Shown here: positions 8,548 through 17,102 of the stretch, in pieces
Layout: every line of letters begins with the position of its first letter
How positions within the stretch are numbered: the stretch's first letter is position 1
NCBI GenBank assembly: GCA_030628905.1
Contig: DAOVQB010000032.1
Span: 1 to 29,546, forward strand
Direction: 5' to 3'
Length of the DNA stretch: 29,546 nt
Source of the DNA: DAOVQB01 sp023128935
GTDB taxonomy: Bacteria > Eisenbacteria > RBG-16-71-46 > CAIMUX01 > WJJG01
Notes under the pieces: model-generated
Database searches by the model: none
Told to the model about the DNA's origin: nothing
The model's input: only the letters and a program-made list of their open reading frames with translations
Made by a program: the position numbers and the translations under genes

Positions 8548-9459
8548 CCCCGCGAGAATCCTCAAGTAGCTCTTGTGCCTGGCGGCGTCGATGACGCCCT
8601 CTGTAATCGCCCGGAGTATCGCACAGCCTGGCTCACCGCGGTGGAGGCAATCCCGAAAACGACAGGACCCGATCAGCCGGCGCATCTCGGGGAAATGCCA
8701 GGCAAGCTCCTGGGGACTCGTCCATGGCTGGATGGAGCGGATCCCGGGACTGTCGAGCACTACACCGCCCTCGGGGAGTTCAAGATACTCGATCCGGGAA
8801 GTGACATGCACGCCCCTGCGCGTCGCGGCGCTCACCGCCGCTGTCCGCAGTTCAATCCCTGGGATGAGCCGGTTCAGGAGCGTGGACTTGCCCACCCCAC
8901 TCGGCCCGATTATCAGGCTGCTCTTCCCGCGCAGGAATGCGTGTAGTTCAGACAGGCCATCTCCCCTGATGGCACTCGTTTGAAAGACGGGATAGCCGAT
9001 GGCGCGATACGTGGCGAGGGGATCGAGCTCGGCGCTTTTCTCAACCAGGTCGACCTTGTTCAGGCAGACGGCACAGCACACCCCGCCTGCCTCGCCCAAC
9101 ACGAGGAGCCGGTCCAGGCCACGCCGATTGAAGCGCGGAAGGTTCACTGCCTGCATGGCCACCATCATATCCACATTGGCAGCAATGACATGCTCCCGTC
9201 GTGGCCTCACGGAGCCGACGCGCGATATCTTGCTGCGCCGCTCCAGTAATTCGTGCAGGACTCCTCGGCCGGATGCACCCACTGCCAGTTTCACCCGATC
9301 GCCAACCGCGATGAGCTTCCGCTGGCCCCTCACCCCTTGCAGCAACCCCTTGCGGACATCACAAGTGATATCCCGTCGGCCCACGCGCACCTGGACGAGA
9401 CGGGGACGAACAGCAATCACGGTCCCCGTAACCGTGGGGGATGCAGATCCTGAAGTCAT
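8494..9459 (-). CDS. rsgA: Ribosome small-subunit-dependent GTPase A
   Basis: Circularly permuted GTPase that acts late in 30S subunit assembly. From ATG 9459 it has 321 residues: an OB-fold (about 8-80), then the G domain in permuted order with NKVD (134-137, G4), GPSGVGKST (185-193, P-loop) and DSPG (236-239, G3). The C-terminal zinc finger has Cys266, Cys271, His273 and Cys279. All functional motifs are present. The frame is open to ATG 9498 with other in-frame ATGs between; ATG 9459 is preferred because GGAG lies 6 nt upstream, but the start is not settled. The 3' end overlaps the convergent 3D-domain gene. Divergent from the pseudouridine synthase gene, another ribosome/RNA maturation function. 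Confidence 0.94.
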   Translation of the reverse strand: MTSGSASPTVTGTVIAVRPRLVQVRVGRRDITCDVRKGLLQGVRGQRKLIAVGDRVKLAVGASGRGVLHELLERRSKISRVGSVRPRREHVIAANVDMMVAMQAVNLPRFNRRGLDRLLVLGEAGGVCCAVCLNKVDLVEKSAELDPLATYRAIGYPVFQTSAIRGDGLSELHAFLRGKSSLIIGPSGVGKSTLLNRLIPGIELRTAAVSAATRRGVHVTSRIEYLELPEGGVVLDSPGIRSIQPWTSPQELAWHFPEMRRLIGSCRFRDCLHRGEPGCAILRAITEGVIDAARHKSYLRILAGLIAEGPGASVRPRSEGK

Positions 9460-9705
9460 GCGCATCTCCATCCCATTCCAAGCCCTTGGGGCCCGCATCC
9501 CGCATGGATGGGAGCATTCAGCTCGGCAGTTAGAGGGAACTCTTCTGCATGGTTACCACAGGCTACCACAGCTGAGCTTTCCAGGAACGATCCGTTAAGG
9601 GTAGCATGGAGAATCGCGAGCCCTTAGAGGGGCGGGAGGAGTGAGCGGGCACCGCGAGTGTTTCCACTAGGCTTGTCGGGCCAGCGTGAGAGAGGTCGAT
9701 TCGGC

Positions 9706-10743
9706 ATGCATGGGCCAGATAGCGCAGCCCGGGATGTCCTACGTCTCTGGGTGAAGAAGGGGCACACCCGTATCGAGCCCTCTGCAGATGGCACGCGCCT
9801 GGACCGGTATCTGGCGTGCAGATTCACCTACCGCTCCCGCACACAGTGGAGAAAACTGATCCGGGCCGGATGCATCACTGTCAATGACGCGTGCGTGCGC
9901 CCCTCCCGGGTTCTCCGCCAGGGCGATGCGATCAACTATATCCCCTTTCCCCGGGAAGAGCCTCCGATTGATCGACGTACTCAGATCCTTTTCTTGGATG
10001 CGCATCTGGTCGGTGTCGCCAAGAGCGGGAACGTGCCAATTCACCCCTCTGGGCGGTACTTCCGCCACACCTTGCTTCATATCCTAGCGACGGAACACCC
10101 AGAGTGGGGCAACCTGCGCGTGGTTCACCGGCTGGATCGGGAGACAAGCGGGATCGTGATCTTCGGACGAGACCGGGAAGCGACCGAACATCTTGCGGTC
10201 CAGTTTCGACGGAGGGAAGTGCAGAAGCGATATCTCGCGCTGGTCGAGGGCCGGCCACCGAAGGCCCGCTTTGTCATCGACCGCCCGCTTGGCAAAGCCA
10301 AAGGCAGCCGCATCCGAAAGGCCGTCGGCATCCAGGAGGATGGTATCTCCGCCCACACTGACGTTCGTGTTCTGCATCAGGGAGACGGCTGGGCATGGGT
10401 CGAGGCCCGGCCGAGGACGGGGCGTCTGCATCAGATCCGCGTCCACCTACAATCGGCCGGTCTCCCTATCCTGGGCGACAAGGTCTATGGACGTGATGAG
10501 CGCTTCTTCCTGAAGTTCATCAACAATGAACCCCTGACGCCGGAGGAATCGGCACTGCTGGGCCTTCCGAGACAAGCGTTGCATGCCTACCAGCTCGTCA
10601 TCCGCCATCCCGCTTCCGGCGAGAGGCTGTCTCTAACCGCTCCTCTGCCAGAGGACATGGCCCAGGCCCTCCTGGAACGCGGACTTGATCCTGCCCCCTG
10701 GCAACAGCGCGGTGATATGCCCGGCGATGATATGACCGGCTGA
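9706..10743 (+). CDS. RluA-family pseudouridine synthase
   Basis: Isomerises specific uridines in rRNA (or tRNA) to pseudouridine. The protein has 345 residues. An N-terminal S4 RNA-binding domain covers about 28-85. The catalytic domain has the HRLDRETSG signature at 141-149, in which D144 is the nucleophile, and the RTGRLHQIRVHL block further on. Which RluA subtype (RluC, RluD or another) and which target cannot be told from sequence alone. ATG 9706 is preceded by GAGAGGT at about 10 nt; an in-frame GTG at 9658 is less likely. It ends 7 nt before the stop codon of the convergent secreted-protein gene. Confidence 0.92.
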   Translation: MHGPDSAARDVLRLWVKKGHTRIEPSADGTRLDRYLACRFTYRSRTQWRKLIRAGCITVNDACVRPSRVLRQGDAINYIPFPREEPPIDRRTQILFLDAHLVGVAKSGNVPIHPSGRYFRHTLLHILATEHPEWGNLRVVHRLDRETSGIVIFGRDREATEHLAVQFRRREVQKRYLALVEGRPPKARFVIDRPLGKAKGSRIRKAVGIQEDGISAHTDVRVLHQGDGWAWVEARPRTGRLHQIRVHLQSAGLPILGDKVYGRDERFFLKFINNEPLTPEESALLGLPRQALHAYQLVIRHPASGERLSLTAPLPEDMAQALLERGLDPAPWQQRGDMPGDDMTG

Positions 10744-10750
10744 CGAGCTC

Positions 10751-11701
10751 CTATCGGTAGAGTACCTTGATAGCGCCCCAAGACATCCGGGTGTTTGACG
10801 ACGACCCCGTCAACCCGGGCGATCCCTGCGGTCCATCCGATGCCTGCGGACAGGGGTTTGGATCGCATGAGAGTATCCTCGAAATATGGAGCCCACCAGC
10901 ATCCCTACACTCCAGCTCCGTCATGAGCTGGCACTGACAGCCCTCCAGGCAGCAGGCCCTGACCTTGCACGGGTCAGGAGTGCAGGATAGGAGCCCACAC
11001 AGCCAGGTGCCGCCCAGGGCATCGCAATCGGCCGCGGAGAGGAGTTGGCATTCCTCGTCGGCGCAGCACGCCCACCGAATCGACAGCTCCGGTTCAACAG
11101 GCTTGCCGTCCGTAAAGATGCCCAACGCCCCCAGGCGGTCCTTGTGAATCTCAAACAGCTCTGGCAGTCCCATCCAGCTCTCGCAATTCGTGAACGCGGC
11201 CATATCATGGGTGGGATCTGCATCCAGAGGAATCACACCTTCGGCGTACGCAATGCCGGTAAAATAGTACATTGGCACGATGAAGCCATCCCAGGACCCC
11301 ACCGTTGAGACACACGCCGTCCCCTCGTTCGGGCCCGGCCATCCCGAGGAGGCGAGTTCCAGGTAGTCTTCGAACTCCACGCCGGCGCAGGAGCCCCAGT
11401 CCATGAAGGTGAAGATGCTCGGATCAAATTCACCAAACCCGAACTGGAAGCCACAAAACTCCCTCGGGGCAGCAAAGGCGCCAATGACATAGAACGTCAC
11501 CAAGTCGCCGGGCAAACCATCGATCCTGGGGTTTTGATCCCCGACCGTGGGGAGCTGAACGTTGCACTCCCCGCCCATAACCACTTCGGGCGGGTGATGC
11601 ATGATGAGCGCCCCCCCGGCAAGATTGACCGGATCATTGGCACCCGCTCCACTCAAACTCAGTGTCCCTACCAGAAGCACCAAGCAGATACGCCTACACA
11701 T
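10751..11701 (-). CDS. Secreted protein with paired Cys-rich repeats and SWG-x-IK-x-LYR tail
   Basis: Function unknown. It has 316 residues. A signal peptide is clear (about 1-21, likely cleaved after SGAGA). Residues 22-205 form an acidic, aromatic-rich domain. Two similar Cys-rich repeats follow, at 211-245 and 249-284; each runs A-C-C, two further Cys, a D/E-C step, GG, then S-C-x-P-x-P-C or S-C-D-P-N-P-C. After a Gly/Ser-rich spacer the protein ends in SWGAIKVLYR (307-316). Such repeats resemble those in extracytoplasmic proteins of candidate phyla. The tail may be a sorting or anchoring signal; that is inference. ATG 11701 has a very strong GGGGGGAGG upstream, which suggests high expression. 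It appears to be monocistronic. Confidence 0.75.
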   Translation of the reverse strand: MCRRICLVLLVGTLSLSGAGANDPVNLAGGALIMHHPPEVVMGGECNVQLPTVGDQNPRIDGLPGDLVTFYVIGAFAAPREFCGFQFGFGEFDPSIFTFMDWGSCAGVEFEDYLELASSGWPGPNEGTACVSTVGSWDGFIVPMYYFTGIAYAEGVIPLDADPTHDMAAFTNCESWMGLPELFEIHKDRLGALGIFTDGKPVEPELSIRWACCADEECQLLSAADCDALGGTWLCGLLSCTPDPCKVRACCLEGCQCQLMTELECRDAGGLHISRILSCDPNPCPQASDGPQGSPGLTGSSSNTRMSWGAIKVLYR

Positions 11702-12040
11702 GTTCCTCCCCCCTCCCTTTTTTTAAAGCGGCAGCCCCACAATCCCATGGACCGCCTATGCCGATGCGCGAGATGACTACCTGTTGGAAGCCTAGTCCGT
11801 ATCACAGACATCCGCCAGGGAGTCACCGCCCCACTCATGGCCTGCTGACGATCTACCCTGCCTGGGCCCAGCTGATGGCCCAAGTGACCCTGCCGTGGCT
11901 GGAGACCACCCCCCATGATCTGATGAAATTAGACGGAGACCTGCAGCAAACTACTGGGAGAACTGGCCCGGGCTCGGCGGAGCTTGCGTAGAGAAGTCCG
12001 AGCCAGGGACCTTGGATACCCGCGGACGCAGCGGCAGGCT
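11702..12040. other. Intergenic region between the secreted-protein gene and mnmA
   Basis: About 340 nt without a supported gene; both flanking genes are on the minus strand. A short inverted repeat GGCTCGG/CCGAGCC (11971-11977 and 11998-12004, 20-nt loop) lies 37 nt past the mnmA stop, without a T-run. It could be a weak terminator or nothing. An A/T-run (TTTTTTTAAA, about 11718-11727) lies just before the secreted-protein ribosome-binding site. No promoter for that gene stood out. Confidence 0.4.
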
Positions 12041-13174
12041 TCAGTGAGATCCCTGCAGGGGTTGAACCGACTCGATCATGCCCCCCCCGGCCACAAGATC
12101 GCCATCGTAGAACACAGCCGCCTGGCCAGGTGTGATCGCCACCTGCGGCTCCTCGAAGACCACACGCACCGCTCCCTGCGACAGGGGCGTGATCCGGGCT
12201 GCGGCCTCTGCATGGCGGTAGCGGATCCGAACATGCAGCGTCAGTGGACCATCCGGAGGGGGAATCGAGATCCAGTTGACCCTTGCGACCACAAAGTCTG
12301 AGGCATACAGGTCCTCTTTATGCCCGGCGATTACAGCGTTGCGTCCAGCGTCAAGGGCAATCACGTAGAGGGGACGCTTGGCAGACAACCCCAAGCCGCG
12401 ACGCTGCCCGATCGTGTAGCGGTGGATACCCTTGTGCTCACCGAGGAGGTGGCCCGCGCGATCCAAGATCGGGCCCGGACGGGGTGAGGCACACACAATG
12501 GCCTCCCAGTCGCCGGCCGCGAAGTCCTGACTCTCAGGCCTTCCCTCGACCCCCAGGCCCAGTTCGCGGGCTATCTTCTGGACCTTGGCCTTGGTGCGGC
12601 ATCCTAGGGGAAAGATGCTGCGGCGCAACTGCTCCTGGGTCAACCCACATAGGAAATAGGATTGGTCCTTGCTGGAATCCAGTCCCTTGCGCAGCAGCAT
12701 GCGCGCCCCGCCCTCCTCCTGCTCCAGGCGCGCATAGTGGCCCGTCGCAAAGCGGTCAAACGCGATTCCGCTCTCATGTGCTCTGTACAAGAGCGCACCA
12801 AACTTGAGCATTTGGTTGCATCGAACACAGGGGTTAGGCGTTCTTCCAGCGAGGTACTCATCGCGAAAGTAGTCCAGAACGTGGGTGCGGAAGTCGCTTG
12901 CCACGTCTATTACCCGGTGCGGGATCCCGAGGCGCTGAGCCATCCGCTGCGCATCCCGGACTGCGCCTGCCGCGGTCGGACCGGGGCAGCCATGGCGCAG
13001 CGGTCCAGCGCCTGCTTCTGATCCGACCCAGGTGCACATGGTGATCCCGATCACCTGGTTGCCGCCGCGCTTCAGCAGCGCGGCGGCAACGGAGGAGTCA
13101 ACGCCTCCGCTCATTCCTACCATCACTCGGAGTCTTGCCCGAGGAGCGCTATGCCTCCTTCTCATCCTTCGCAC
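12041..13174 (-). CDS. mnmA: tRNA-specific 2-thiouridylase MnmA
   Basis: Adds sulfur to U34 of tRNA-Lys, -Glu and -Gln, using ATP to adenylate the base. It has 377 residues, as expected. The PP-loop GMSGGVDSS is at 20-28. NPCVRC (114-119) carries the first catalytic Cys (C116) and C119. GHYARL (145-150) and DQSYFLCGL (170-178) are also typical. The second active-site Cys, normally in an ESQ-x-IC or STGIC context, is absent: the sequence is ESQDFAAGDW at 214-223. The frame opens at GTG 13174, inside the end of the upstream protease gene, with GAAGG 6 nt before it; family comparison would also allow GTG 13126 or ATG 13123. The 26-nt overlap implies translational coupling with the protease gene. 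Confidence 0.93.
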   Translation of the reverse strand: MRRMRRRHSAPRARLRVMVGMSGGVDSSVAAALLKRGGNQVIGITMCTWVGSEAGAGPLRHGCPGPTAAGAVRDAQRMAQRLGIPHRVIDVASDFRTHVLDYFRDEYLAGRTPNPCVRCNQMLKFGALLYRAHESGIAFDRFATGHYARLEQEEGGARMLLRKGLDSSKDQSYFLCGLTQEQLRRSIFPLGCRTKAKVQKIARELGLGVEGRPESQDFAAGDWEAIVCASPRPGPILDRAGHLLGEHKGIHRYTIGQRRGLGLSAKRPLYVIALDAGRNAVIAGHKEDLYASDFVVARVNWISIPPPDGPLTLHVRIRYRHAEAAARITPLSQGAVRVVFEEPQVAITPGQAAVFYDGDLVAGGGMIESVQPLQGSH

Positions 13175-15662
13175 CGAAGGCCTTCAGTTTTTGCGCGTAC
13201 TGGTTGACCTTCTCACTCACGCGGCCAAAGAGTGTGTTGGGGGGATACTTCCCGTCCCCGCCCTGGAACCCCACCGGCATTGAGGTGAGGATCTCAATCC
13301 CTTCGGGAATTGTTGTAACCGCCCAGACGTGGAACTCCCCGCGTTCAACCGCCTCGAGGACTCTCCGGCACAACATCAGGTCATCCACATTGATCCGGGG
13401 GATCATCACGCCCTGCTTTCCGGTAAGCCCGCGGGCCTTGCAGACGTCGAAGAAACCTTCGATCTTCTCGTTCACTCCCCCGATTGGTTGGATTTCTCCA
13501 TTTTGGTTCACACTGCCGGTCACAGCAATGTCTTGCCTTATTGGAACCCCCGCAAGGGCCGAGAGGAGCGCATAGATCTCGGTCGAGGAGGCGCTGTCGC
13601 CGTCGATGCCCCCGTAGTTCTGCTCAAAACAGATGGTGGCGTTCAGAGCCAAAGGCAACTCATCGGTGAATAAGCTGCGGAAGTACCCCTCGAGGATCAA
13701 GACGCCCTTGTCGTGCGTCTTGCCCGACATCTTCGCTTCCCGCTCGATGTTCACGATACCATCGCGCCCCAGCGAAGTCTTAACCGTAATCCGCGATGGT
13801 TGCCCAAAGGCGTAGTCGCCCAGGTCCAGAACGGAAAGTCCGTTGACCTGGCCAACCTTCTCGCCATCCGTGTCGATCAGCAGGATGCCCTCCTCCACCA
13901 GATCCCGGGTTTTCTCCTCGGCCAGATTGACCCGCGCTTCCCTGGCCTGCAGAGCCCGGTCCACGTGCTCCTCTCCGATTGCACCGGCACCCACCTCCCG
14001 CGCCCAGAGATCCGACTCCCGGATCACATCCGCCACTATGCTGAAGCGCGTAGAGATCTTGCTCCGCCGGCCGCCCAAGCGCACGCCATGCTCGATTAGG
14101 CTGGCAAGTCCATCGGCGTTCATGGGCAATAGGCCCTCGTCCGCTGTGATCTTGCGTGCGAAGTTCATGTATTTCTCTACGCCCTTCTGGCTTCTCGGCA
14201 TGACGGTATCGAACTCGGCCTTCACTTTGAAAATCTTGCCGAAGTCCTCGTCGAAGTTGTACAAGAGATGGTATGCATGGCGGTCTCCCATTACGATGAT
14301 CTTCACATCCAGATCGATCGGTTCAGGTTTCAGCGCGGAAACAGACAGGACATAGAAGGGATCAAACGACTGAATGTCGATTTTCTGATGCTTCAGGGCA
14401 CGCTTTAGCGCTACCCAGACACCCGCCTCAACGATCGCATCCATCAGATTCAGTACCAGGATGCCCCCGTTGGCGCGCAACAAGCTGCCGGCCTTGATCT
14501 TGGTGAAATCCGCCACCCAGTGACCGGTCCGATCCACGGCCCGTTCGATGGTGCCAAAGAGATTCCTGTAGTTCGGGCTAGTTTCAACAATCACAGGTGG
14601 CTTCTTGGTCTTGGAGTTGTCTACAAGAACATTAACAGCAAAATCACGGAAGCGGTCTTCCAACTTCCCGGGACTTTCCTGGGACTTCTTCTCATGCTCC
14701 TCGCCGCCATCAGTGAACCGTTCCATGTTGCTCAAGATCTCATCTTGAACCTCATTGAGATACTCAATCTCCTCCGGGTGATGGTGTACAATCTTGAGAT
14801 CCTGAATATAGTCGGTGACGGCCGGCGACCCAAATTCCTTCTGGAGCTTCTCCATGACGTCCCGAAGTTCATGCTTCAGATCGCGCGCGGCCTTGAAGAC
14901 TTTCTCAAGTTCACCGGTGAGTTCCTCGTACATAGCCTTCAAGCGCGCGAACTCCTCCTTGTTGAACTTTTCTTGCCGAGTCAGTCCGTCAAGCTTCTCC
15001 ATTTGCACGGGCTCACCCGCGATGACCGGCGCAATCTCCGGCTTGGAGAACGGACCCATCTGGATCTGAATGAGCGCGAAGTTCTCCGTGCTGATCCTTC
15101 CCTCAAATTCCCGCAGGATTGTCTTCTCTCGATCTTTGTACTCCTCCACCAACGCCTTCATGCGTTCCTTGTACACGTCGCTCTCGTAAATCTGAGCGAT
15201 GTTGCGGCGCATGTTGATAACAAGTCCCTCCATGTCTTTGCGCAGCTGGTTCCCTTGGCCGGCAGGAAGAAGGATGGCGCGGGGTCGGTCCGGGTCGCGG
15301 AAGTTGTTGACATAGACCACATCCGAAGGCAGGTCGCTTTGGGATTCCAAATTGGCGAGCAGGTGCTTGACGGTAGTCATCTTGCCCGTCCCCGAGAGGC
15401 CCGCCACGTAGATGTTGTACCCCTTGCTGCGCATCTTGAGTCCGAGCGAAATGGCCTCGATAGCCCGATCCTGACCGATGATGCCTTCGAACTCAGGGAG
15501 TTCCGCGGTAGTCTTGAAACCAAAGCACTCAAGATTGCAATGCCACCTCATCTGGCTGACGGGCACCTCAAACTTGGAAAGATCTATGCCCTGAGAAGCG
15601 GATGCGCGGGCGGCAGGGTGCTTCTTGAGAGCAGCCTTTTTTTCATTTTTAGGTGATTTCAT
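13149..15662 (-). CDS. Lon-like ATP-dependent protease (AAA_32 type)
   Basis: Cytosolic AAA+ serine protease of the Lon superfamily, 837 residues, related to the E. coli YcbZ-like group rather than classic LonA: it lacks the large LonA N-terminal domain. Walker A is at 88-97 (GLSGTGKMTT). A long, charged, helical insertion follows (about 150-310), probably coiled coil. Then come the RANGGILVLNLMDAI block and the C-terminal Lon protease domain. The catalytic dyad is S690 (in GDSAS) and K733 (in NEKIEG), 43 residues apart as in classic Lon. The N-terminus is Lys/Ala-rich and probably disordered. ATG 15662 has AAGGA 5 nt upstream. It sits 61 nt after dapD and overlaps mnmA, so the three genes are probably co-transcribed. 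Substrates are unknown. Confidence 0.92.
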   Translation of the reverse strand: MKSPKNEKKAALKKHPAARASASQGIDLSKFEVPVSQMRWHCNLECFGFKTTAELPEFEGIIGQDRAIEAISLGLKMRSKGYNIYVAGLSGTGKMTTVKHLLANLESQSDLPSDVVYVNNFRDPDRPRAILLPAGQGNQLRKDMEGLVINMRRNIAQIYESDVYKERMKALVEEYKDREKTILREFEGRISTENFALIQIQMGPFSKPEIAPVIAGEPVQMEKLDGLTRQEKFNKEEFARLKAMYEELTGELEKVFKAARDLKHELRDVMEKLQKEFGSPAVTDYIQDLKIVHHHPEEIEYLNEVQDEILSNMERFTDGGEEHEKKSQESPGKLEDRFRDFAVNVLVDNSKTKKPPVIVETSPNYRNLFGTIERAVDRTGHWVADFTKIKAGSLLRANGGILVLNLMDAIVEAGVWVALKRALKHQKIDIQSFDPFYVLSVSALKPEPIDLDVKIIVMGDRHAYHLLYNFDEDFGKIFKVKAEFDTVMPRSQKGVEKYMNFARKITADEGLLPMNADGLASLIEHGVRLGGRRSKISTRFSIVADVIRESDLWAREVGAGAIGEEHVDRALQAREARVNLAEEKTRDLVEEGILLIDTDGEKVGQVNGLSVLDLGDYAFGQPSRITVKTSLGRDGIVNIEREAKMSGKTHDKGVLILEGYFRSLFTDELPLALNATICFEQNYGGIDGDSASSTEIYALLSALAGVPIRQDIAVTGSVNQNGEIQPIGGVNEKIEGFFDVCKARGLTGKQGVMIPRINVDDLMLCRRVLEAVERGEFHVWAVTTIPEGIEILTSMPVGFQGGDGKYPPNTLFGRVSEKVNQYAQKLKAFGAKDEKEA

Positions 15663-15723
15663 AGGATCCTTGCCTCCCCTGGGAGATTCCCCTGCTGTCT
15701 GCTACCGCCCAACCCGCTGGCGG

Positions 15724-16560
15724 CTATCGCGCCGGATTGGTCATCTCCAGCGGAAACTCGCGCAGGATATCGTTGAGCATCGTCTTGCGATCCGTGGAAT
15801 CGCTCCTCTCACCAATAATCATGACGCACGGGGCATGGAATACCCCGGCGGGAAAACGCCGTGGCCAAGTGCCCGGAATCGCAATGCACCTGGCTGGAAT
15901 GAGCCGCCGGGACACCGCCGGTTCCGAGCCACGCACATCCACAATGGGGCTCGAGGCCGTCACCACGCATCCAGCCCCCAGGACGGCCCCTTCCTCAACG
16001 ATGACACCCTCCACGAGCACGCACCGAGAACCGATGAAAGCACCATCCTCGACAATTACCGGCCGGGACTGTGGGGGTTCCAGCACGCCCCCGATCCCCA
16101 CACCGCCAGAGAGGTGGACATTGCGTCCGATCTGCGCACCACTGCCGACTGTAGCCCAGGTGTCAATCATACTTCCAGTGCCGACATAGGCCCCGATATT
16201 GACGTAGCCGGGCATTAGAACAACACCCGGCTCCAGGAAGCTGCCGTAGCGAGCCGTGCCCGGGGGCACCACCCGCACCCGCAGCTCCTCCAGATCCTCC
16301 TTGACTGGGATCTTGTCGCGGAATGAGAGGCATCCAGCCTTCATCGGCTCCGCCTCCCGCATTCGGAAGTAAAGCAGGATCGCCATCTGAACCCAGCCGT
16401 GGGTGTGCCATGACCCACTGCGCTTCTCCGCCACCCGTATGGTCCCCTGATCAAGCAGTGCGATGGCCTGCTCCACCGCCTGGGAAACCTCCGGGGCTTC
16501 AGCCTGCGAGGGATCGGCCCAAGCCGACTCAATTAGTTCCACCATCCCGGCGTCTGTCAT
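15724..16560 (-). CDS. dapD: 2,3,4,5-tetrahydropyridine-2,6-dicarboxylate N-succinyltransferase
   Basis: Transfers succinyl from succinyl-CoA to tetrahydrodipicolinate in the succinylase branch of lysine/meso-diaminopimelate synthesis; cytosolic trimer. From ATG 16560 it has 278 residues, matching the family. The N-terminal helical part is followed by left-handed beta-helix hexapeptide repeats from about residue 130, including MIDTWATVGS and NVHLSGGVGIGGVLEP, which are near-invariant in DapD. ATG 16560 has AGAGGA 8 nt upstream. The frame stays open to 16710, but the extra 50 residues would come from a 21-bp tandem repeat and do not match the family. First gene of the dapD, Lon-like protease, mnmA set. 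Confidence 0.93.
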   Translation of the reverse strand: MTDAGMVELIESAWADPSQAEAPEVSQAVEQAIALLDQGTIRVAEKRSGSWHTHGWVQMAILLYFRMREAEPMKAGCLSFRDKIPVKEDLEELRVRVVPPGTARYGSFLEPGVVLMPGYVNIGAYVGTGSMIDTWATVGSGAQIGRNVHLSGGVGIGGVLEPPQSRPVIVEDGAFIGSRCVLVEGVIVEEGAVLGAGCVVTASSPIVDVRGSEPAVSRRLIPARCIAIPGTWPRRFPAGVFHAPCVMIIGERSDSTDRKTMLNDILREFPLEMTNPAR

Positions 16561-16886
16561 CCATCCAATCCTCTGGGTAACTCCCGAGGCAGCACGCAAC
16601 CGAACACTCTGACAGAGCTGCCTTCCCATTGCCGACGATGCCCCCAGGCGGCTGCCAATGCAACCGGTCTCATCATAGCTGGTGAGCATAGCATCATAGC
16701 TGGTGAGCATAGCATCCGGATGCCGGCAATTTCTCCAGGCGGTTGCAGATGCAACTGCTCAGGAGCCAGCCCCACAAGCGAAAGCCCCAGGTCAAGGATG
16801 TCCCAAAACGAGGTTGCCAAGCCCCGCTCAGTCCACTAAGTTTCTGTTGATCTGTTGGCGCATAAAACCGATAGATCGAGCAGACT
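16561..16886. other. Intergenic region between dapD and tRNA-Trp
   Basis: About 325 nt between divergent genes. Its main feature is the 21-bp tandem repeat annotated separately. The dapD frame extends through it without a stop but lacks family similarity. The last 60 nt should hold the tRNA promoter: TTGATC at 16847-16852 followed after about 18 nt by ATAGAT is the best candidate, placing the start a few nucleotides before the tRNA. Confidence 0.4.
16671..16716. repeat. 21-bp tandem repeat, 2.2 copies
   Basis: The unit CATCATAGCTGGTGAGCATAG occurs exactly at 16671-16691 and 16692-16712, followed by the first four bases of a third copy. The copies are identical, so the duplication is recent or is maintained. 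It lies upstream of dapD, 111 nt or more from its start codon. Confidence 0.95.
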
Positions 16887-16959
16887 AGGCGTGTAGCTCA
16901 ACTGGCAGAGCAACGGTCTCCAAAACCGTAGGTTGGGGGTTCGAGTCCCTCCACGCCTG
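16887..16959 (+). tRNA. trnW: tRNA-Trp (anticodon CCA)
   Basis: A complete cloverleaf of 73 nt. The acceptor stem AGGCGTG pairs with CACGCCT, with G as discriminator base. The D arm is in the GCTC...GAGC context. The anticodon stem ACGGT/ACCGT encloses loop CTCCAAA with anticodon CCA. The T arm is GGGGG-TTCGAGT-CCCTC. The 3' CCA is not encoded and must be added after transcription. The usual secE-nusG-ribosomal protein neighbours are not present; it stands alone ahead of the glgC operon. Confidence 0.97.
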
Positions 16960-17071
16960 ATTGAAATAACCCCGGCACCTATAGACGAGCTGCTGTCAGG
17001 CCGAAGATCAGGGGTCTCTCAGTTCCTTTGCGCAGCGCTCCCCCTGCGACTGCACAAGGCCGCCGCAACCA

Positions 17072-17100
17072 GCTTTCTTCTGACAGCGCCAGAAGAAAGC
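17072..17100 (+). terminator. Strong hairpin, possible tRNA terminator
   Basis: GCTTTCTTCTG (17072-17082) and CAGAAGAAAGC (17090-17100) pair perfectly over 11 bp around a 7-nt loop. Only ATTT follows, so it is at best a weak intrinsic terminator for the tRNA transcript. It could also be a protein-binding inverted repeat next to the glgC promoter. Confidence 0.45.
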
Positions 17101-17102
17101 AT

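Noticed and set aside
9551..9570. Two 10-bp near-copies TACCACAGGC / TACCACAGCT between rsgA and the pseudouridine synthase gene
   Set aside because: Too short and off-position to call an operator; could be chance in GC-rich DNA.
11662..11991. 109-codon plus-strand frame in the gap upstream of the secreted-protein gene
   Set aside because: Its first part is antisense to the signal-peptide region of that gene; no ribosome-binding site and no recognisable domain, although the end (about 11850-11990) has protein-like composition.
14520..15656. Plus-strand reading frame of 378 codons opposite the Lon-like protease
   Set aside because: Antisense to a gene with clear catalytic residues and correct length; the Leu/His-rich translation matches nothing I recognise and has no ribosome-binding site.
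16561..16710. N-terminal extension of DapD by 50 residues beginning MLTSYDA-MLTSYDE
   Set aside because: The extension comes from a tandem DNA repeat, exceeds the family length, and ATG 16560 has a well-placed AGAGGA.
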